Source: Bradyrhizobium liaoningense
Lineage (GTDB): Bacteria > Pseudomonadota > Alphaproteobacteria > Rhizobiales > Xanthobacteraceae
NCBI RefSeq assembly: GCF_018130825.1
Contig: NZ_JAFCJS010000003.1
Location: forward strand, 891,001 to 955,000
Direction: 5' to 3'
DNA length: 64,000 nt
The position numbers and the translations under genes are program-made. Under the pieces are notes generated by a model that was not told the DNA's origin, did no database searches, and saw only the letters and a list, made by a program, of their open reading frames with translations. Positions 61,374 to 64,000 of this stretch are shown here, in pieces (within the stretch, counting starts at the first letter, position 1; each line of letters begins with the position of its first letter).

Positions 61374-61853
61374 TTACGCCAGCGACTTCACGTAGACCGC
61401 ATACGGCACGCCCAAAATATCCGGCGCCTCGCCAATCCTCACAAATCCCATCCGCAGATACATCGGCAACGCGACCGTCATGATCGGCGTCGTGTGGAGG
61501 GCGATGGCCGGCGATTGGTCGCGCTCGGCGCGGCGCAGGCATTCTTCGGTCAATTGTCGGCCGATGCCCTTGCCGCGCGCGGAAGGATCGACCACCAGCA
61601 TGCGAATGACCGGCCAGGCCGGGTCGAAGAACGCCGGCTTCGGCGCTTGCGCGCCGACATACACGACGGCGCCAACGACCTGGTCGCCGTCTTCGGCAAC
61701 GATGATCTCGCCGGTCTTGGCAAGCTCCGGCATCTTCGCGACGTGGGTCATGAACAGCGGCCAGTCGGAATAATGCTGCTCGAACTCTGCGAACGCCGCC
61801 AACGCGACACGCACGATCGCCTCCGCATCGTCAGCTCGATAGTCGCGCAGCAT
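61374..61853 (-). CDS. GNAT family N-acetyltransferase
   Basis: 159 residues. GNAT core: MLVVDPSARGKGIGRQLTEECLRRAERD (the acetyl-CoA loop R/QxxGxG/A) and a final LPMYLRMGFVRIGEAPD. The start ATG at 61853 follows GGGAG. Its acceptor is unknown. The gene is tightly flanked on both sides by family 2 REP-like elements in the same orientation. Confidence 0.88.
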   Translation of the reverse strand: MLRDYRADDAEAIVRVALAAFAEFEQHYSDWPLFMTHVAKMPELAKTGEIIVAEDGDQVVGAVVYVGAQAPKPAFFDPAWPVIRMLVVDPSARGKGIGRQLTEECLRRAERDQSPAIALHTTPIMTVALPMYLRMGFVRIGEAPDILGVPYAVYVKSLA

Positions 61854-61870
61854 CAGCGTAGCGCTCCCTT

Positions 61871-61976
61871 GTAGCCCGGATGAGCCAACGGGTCGGCGCA
61901 AGGCGCCGCCCGATGACAGGCTCCGCAATATCCGGGACCGCCGCCCCCGCATATCGCATCGCTCTTGCGGGCTACG
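61871..61976 (+). repeat. REP-like element, family 2 (copy 2)
   Basis: GTAGCCCGGATGAGC at the start and TGCGGGCTACG at the end, with ATATCCGGGACCGCCGCC and CCCGCATATCGC inside, in direct orientation relative to the copy at 61295. The middle part is about 35 bp longer. It starts 18 bp before the GNAT ATG. Confidence 0.8.
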
Positions 61977-62069
61977 AGACTGCCCGCTTGGCACGATCGC
62001 GCATCTCACATACGCTTGTCTTCAGCCCGCACCCATCAATCATAACAGACGGGCACCGAGGAAACAGCC

Positions 62070-63221
62070 ATGCAACAGATCCGCGTCTGCACCCACGCAG
62101 GACCGGGCTCGGAGCCCGTCATCCGCACCGTGCCGTGGCCGAAGGTCGGCCGCAAGGCCGCGCTGATCAAGGTCGGCGCCTGCGGGGTCTGTGGCACCGA
62201 TCTGCACATCCTCAAAGGACACTGGCCGAAGCCGCTGCCCTGGCCATTCACGCTCGGCCACGAGCTCGGCGGTGTCATCGTCGAATGCGGCGAGGAGTTT
62301 TCCGAGGATTTTATGAGCAAGCCGCTGACCGTCGGCTCCAAGGTGATGATCCCGCCGCTGATGCCGTGCGGGCGCTGCTACTACTGCATTCACTATCCGC
62401 AGACGGCGAACAAGTGCCTGACGCCGGTCTATTACGGCCGCTATCTCGGCTTCGACAAGGCGCCGCACATGTGGGGCGGCTGGGCCGAATATGTCTATGT
62501 CGATCTCGAGATGCTGCCGGGCACCAAGATCTACAAGCTGCCCGACGACATGTCGCTGCGGCTGGGGGCACTGTCCGAGCCGCTGACCTCCTGCATCCGC
62601 GCCTTCAACCGTGCGACCCGTGCCGGTGGTTTTTCCTGGGGCGACACGGTCGTGATCCAGGGCTCGGGCCCGATCGGCATTCTCGCGGTCGCGGCCGCAA
62701 AGGAGATGGGGGCCGCGCGCGTCATCTGTGTCGGCGCGCCGGAGGAGCCGCGGCTCAAGCTCGCGCGCGAGTTCGGTGCGGAGGCGACCGTCAACATCGA
62801 GGAGCTGAAGTCGCCTCGGGAGCGCATCGATCGCGTGCGGAAAATCGTCGGCGGCTTCGGCGCCGACCTCGTGATGGATTGCTCGGGTCATCCCACGGCC
62901 GGCCCCGAAGGCATCGAGATGCTGCGCGACGGCGGCACCTATGTCGAGATGGGCCAGTTCACCGACGCCGGCTCGATCGATACGTCCTGGCACCGCATCT
63001 GCACCAAGGATCTCAACGTGCTGGGATCCTGGGGCTTTACCGGCAACGATCTGCCGCTCGGCGTCGACATGCTCTACCGCACGCGTGACAAATATCCCTG
63101 GCTGAAGATGCAGACGATCTATCCTTTCACGGAAGAGGGCGTCGCGCAGGCGGTGAAGGATGCGATGGCGATGAAGACGGTGAAGTCGACGATCGTGCCG
63201 TGGCCGGAGCTGGTGGACTAG
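62070..63221 (+). CDS. Zinc-binding alcohol dehydrogenase family protein
   Basis: 383-residue medium-chain dehydrogenase. Catalytic zinc ligands C-G-T-D-L-H (ACGVCGTDLHILKG) and GHE, structural zinc cysteines in PCGRCYYCIHYPQTANKC, and the NAD-binding VIQGSGPIGILAVAAAKEMGA (about 196-216) are present. It would oxidise a secondary alcohol or sugar alcohol. An inserted loop (PPLMPCGRCYYCIHYPQTANKCLTPVYYGR) is a little longer than usual. It is followed 5 bp later by a VOC protein, so they are one operon. Confidence 0.92.
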   Translation: MQQIRVCTHAGPGSEPVIRTVPWPKVGRKAALIKVGACGVCGTDLHILKGHWPKPLPWPFTLGHELGGVIVECGEEFSEDFMSKPLTVGSKVMIPPLMPCGRCYYCIHYPQTANKCLTPVYYGRYLGFDKAPHMWGGWAEYVYVDLEMLPGTKIYKLPDDMSLRLGALSEPLTSCIRAFNRATRAGGFSWGDTVVIQGSGPIGILAVAAAKEMGAARVICVGAPEEPRLKLAREFGAEATVNIEELKSPRERIDRVRKIVGGFGADLVMDCSGHPTAGPEGIEMLRDGGTYVEMGQFTDAGSIDTSWHRICTKDLNVLGSWGFTGNDLPLGVDMLYRTRDKYPWLKMQTIYPFTEEGVAQAVKDAMAMKTVKSTIVPWPELVD

Positions 63222-63226
63222 CCGTG

Positions 63227-63640
63227 ATGGACGAGAAGCCAAGCAGTCCCCGCTCACCCTTCCACGCCATCCGCGCGATCGACTACACCGTCATCTTCGT
63301 GCGCGACATGGCCGCGATGCGGCGCTTCTATGAGGACGTGCTCGCCTTTCCGCTCTCGCGCGAGCTCTCGCCGAACTGGATCGAATACGGCTTGGGCAAC
63401 AACACGCTGGCTCTGGCAAAACCGAGCCGGACCGCTTCCGATGCGCCGACACCGGCGGGCAGCGCCTCGCTTCAACTGGCCTTCAAGGTCTCCGCGGCCG
63501 TGGTCGATCAATGTGCCGACGAGCTCGTGCGGCAGGGCGTGGCGTTGCTCTCGCCGCCGACGGACCAGCCCTTCGGACATCGCACGCTGTTCTTTCGCGA
63601 CCCTGACGGCAATCTTCTGGAGGTCTATGCCGAGATCTGA
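63227..63640 (+). CDS. VOC family protein (lactoylglutathione lyase-like)
   Basis: 137 residues. A single glyoxalase-type module: IDYTVIFVRDMAAMRRFYEDVLAFPL, LQLAFKV and FGHRTLFFRDPDGNLLEVYAEI, with metal-ligand His/Glu positions present. It is cotranscribed with the alcohol dehydrogenase, so may act on the same product. The ATG at 63227 has no strong ribosome site, which fits translational coupling. Confidence 0.88.
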   Translation: MDEKPSSPRSPFHAIRAIDYTVIFVRDMAAMRRFYEDVLAFPLSRELSPNWIEYGLGNNTLALAKPSRTASDAPTPAGSASLQLAFKVSAAVVDQCADELVRQGVALLSPPTDQPFGHRTLFFRDPDGNLLEVYAEI

Positions 63641-63754
63641 ACCGCGGCAGAGGCGGGCGATGGCCCAAAAAGTTCCACCAGGAATCCGCAAGTTATTCAC
63701 GTCGAGGTGAAACTTAAGTCCCAGTTCCGGCTTTCAGTTCGCGGGAGAGGTATC

Positions 63755-64000
63755 GTGAAGCGAATCCTGAAACCCGTCACTTACATCCTGGCTGCGATCT
63801 ACTTCCTGGTGGATGCGGTCTTCATGGCCGTGGCAAGGCCGATCGCCCGCTGGATCGGGCGGTATTTCGAGTTCAGGCGGTTGCGCGCCTGGATCAGGGC
63901 GCTTCCGCCTTATCCATCGCTCGCCCTGTTTTCCGTGCCCGTCATCATTTTGGAGCCGATCAAGCCGGTCGCAGCCTACCTCGCTGCAACCGGTCAGGTC
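63755..64000 (+). CDS. Hypothetical membrane protein (partial, runs past the window)
   Basis: A GTG-initiated frame with GGAGAGG just upstream, MKRILKPVTYILAAIYFLVDAVFMAVARPIARWIG..., stays open to the window end (82 codons). A first helix (about 8-30), a basic stretch (RYFEFRRLRAWIRALPPYPS) and a second hydrophobic part (LALFSVPVIILEPIKPVAAYLA) are visible. Family not recognised. Confidence 0.6.
   Translation, partial: MKRILKPVTYILAAIYFLVDAVFMAVARPIARWIGRYFEFRRLRAWIRALPPYPSLALFSVPVIILEPIKPVAAYLAATGQV

Overview
The window is high-GC alphaproteobacterial DNA, most likely from Bradyrhizobium or a close relative. The pointers are near-perfect FixK-type boxes (TTGAT-N4-ATCAA), an Irr/ICE-like motif in front of a TonB receptor paired with a PepSY membrane protein (the arrangement of B. 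japonicum fegAB), three families of dispersed palindromic elements of a kind seen in Bradyrhizobium intergenic DNA, and many small exported Bradyrhizobium-type proteins. No rRNA, tRNA, CRISPR array, prophage or intact insertion sequence was recognised.

0-3 kb is the edge of a phosphonate (phn) locus: phnC leaves leftwards, and a hexapeptide-repeat protein, phnM and a DUF1045/2H-phosphoesterase-like gene read rightwards behind a three-unit Pho box. 3-5.6 kb holds a methanethiol-oxidase/selenium-binding protein and a membrane protein. 5.6-10.8 kb carries an L-2-keto-3-deoxyarabonate dehydratase-like enzyme, a chemoreceptor, a MarR/crotonase operon and a TetR regulator divergent from an EmrAB-type efflux pair (10.9-13.7 kb). 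13.7-21.7 kb holds a tannase-family esterase, a GntP permease with a patatin, SerA, a multi-rhodanese protein and a small exported protein. 21.8-25.4 kb is the iron-regulated PepSY/TonB receptor pair. 25.5-28.7 kb holds a DapA-family enzyme divergent from an FAD-linked 2-hydroxyacid dehydrogenase with its own GntR regulator. 29-33 kb has a YgiQ-type radical SAM protein and an O-methyltransferase.

33-41 kb is the accessory part. It lies between two inverted copies of one dispersed repeat (31.5 and 43.2 kb) and carries three FixK-type boxes. Its genes are a Tat-signal protein with a duplicated FlbD-like domain, a frameshifted CorA, two small exported proteins, a MarC remnant, a YiaW/YiaV (DUF3302/HlyD) pair and an HdrD-like Fe-S protein with unusual cysteine sites. 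This looks like a set of microaerobically controlled envelope and redox genes, partly decayed.

41-64 kb returns to ordinary chromosome: a VOC protein with an operator-like palindrome, a PaaI thioesterase, a tandem-TPR protein, a gamma carbonic anhydrase, a polyamine-type ABC importer with an Asp/Glu-hydantoin racemase under a divergent GntR regulator, an amidohydrolase, a CYTH-CHAD protein behind an exact Pho box, a BTLCP cysteine protease homologue, a double PilZ protein, two MFS transporters, a GNAT gene bracketed by two copies of one REP-like element, a zinc alcohol dehydrogenase with a VOC protein, and a truncated membrane-protein gene at the right edge. Several small CDS under about 60 codons were found by reading the sequence directly.
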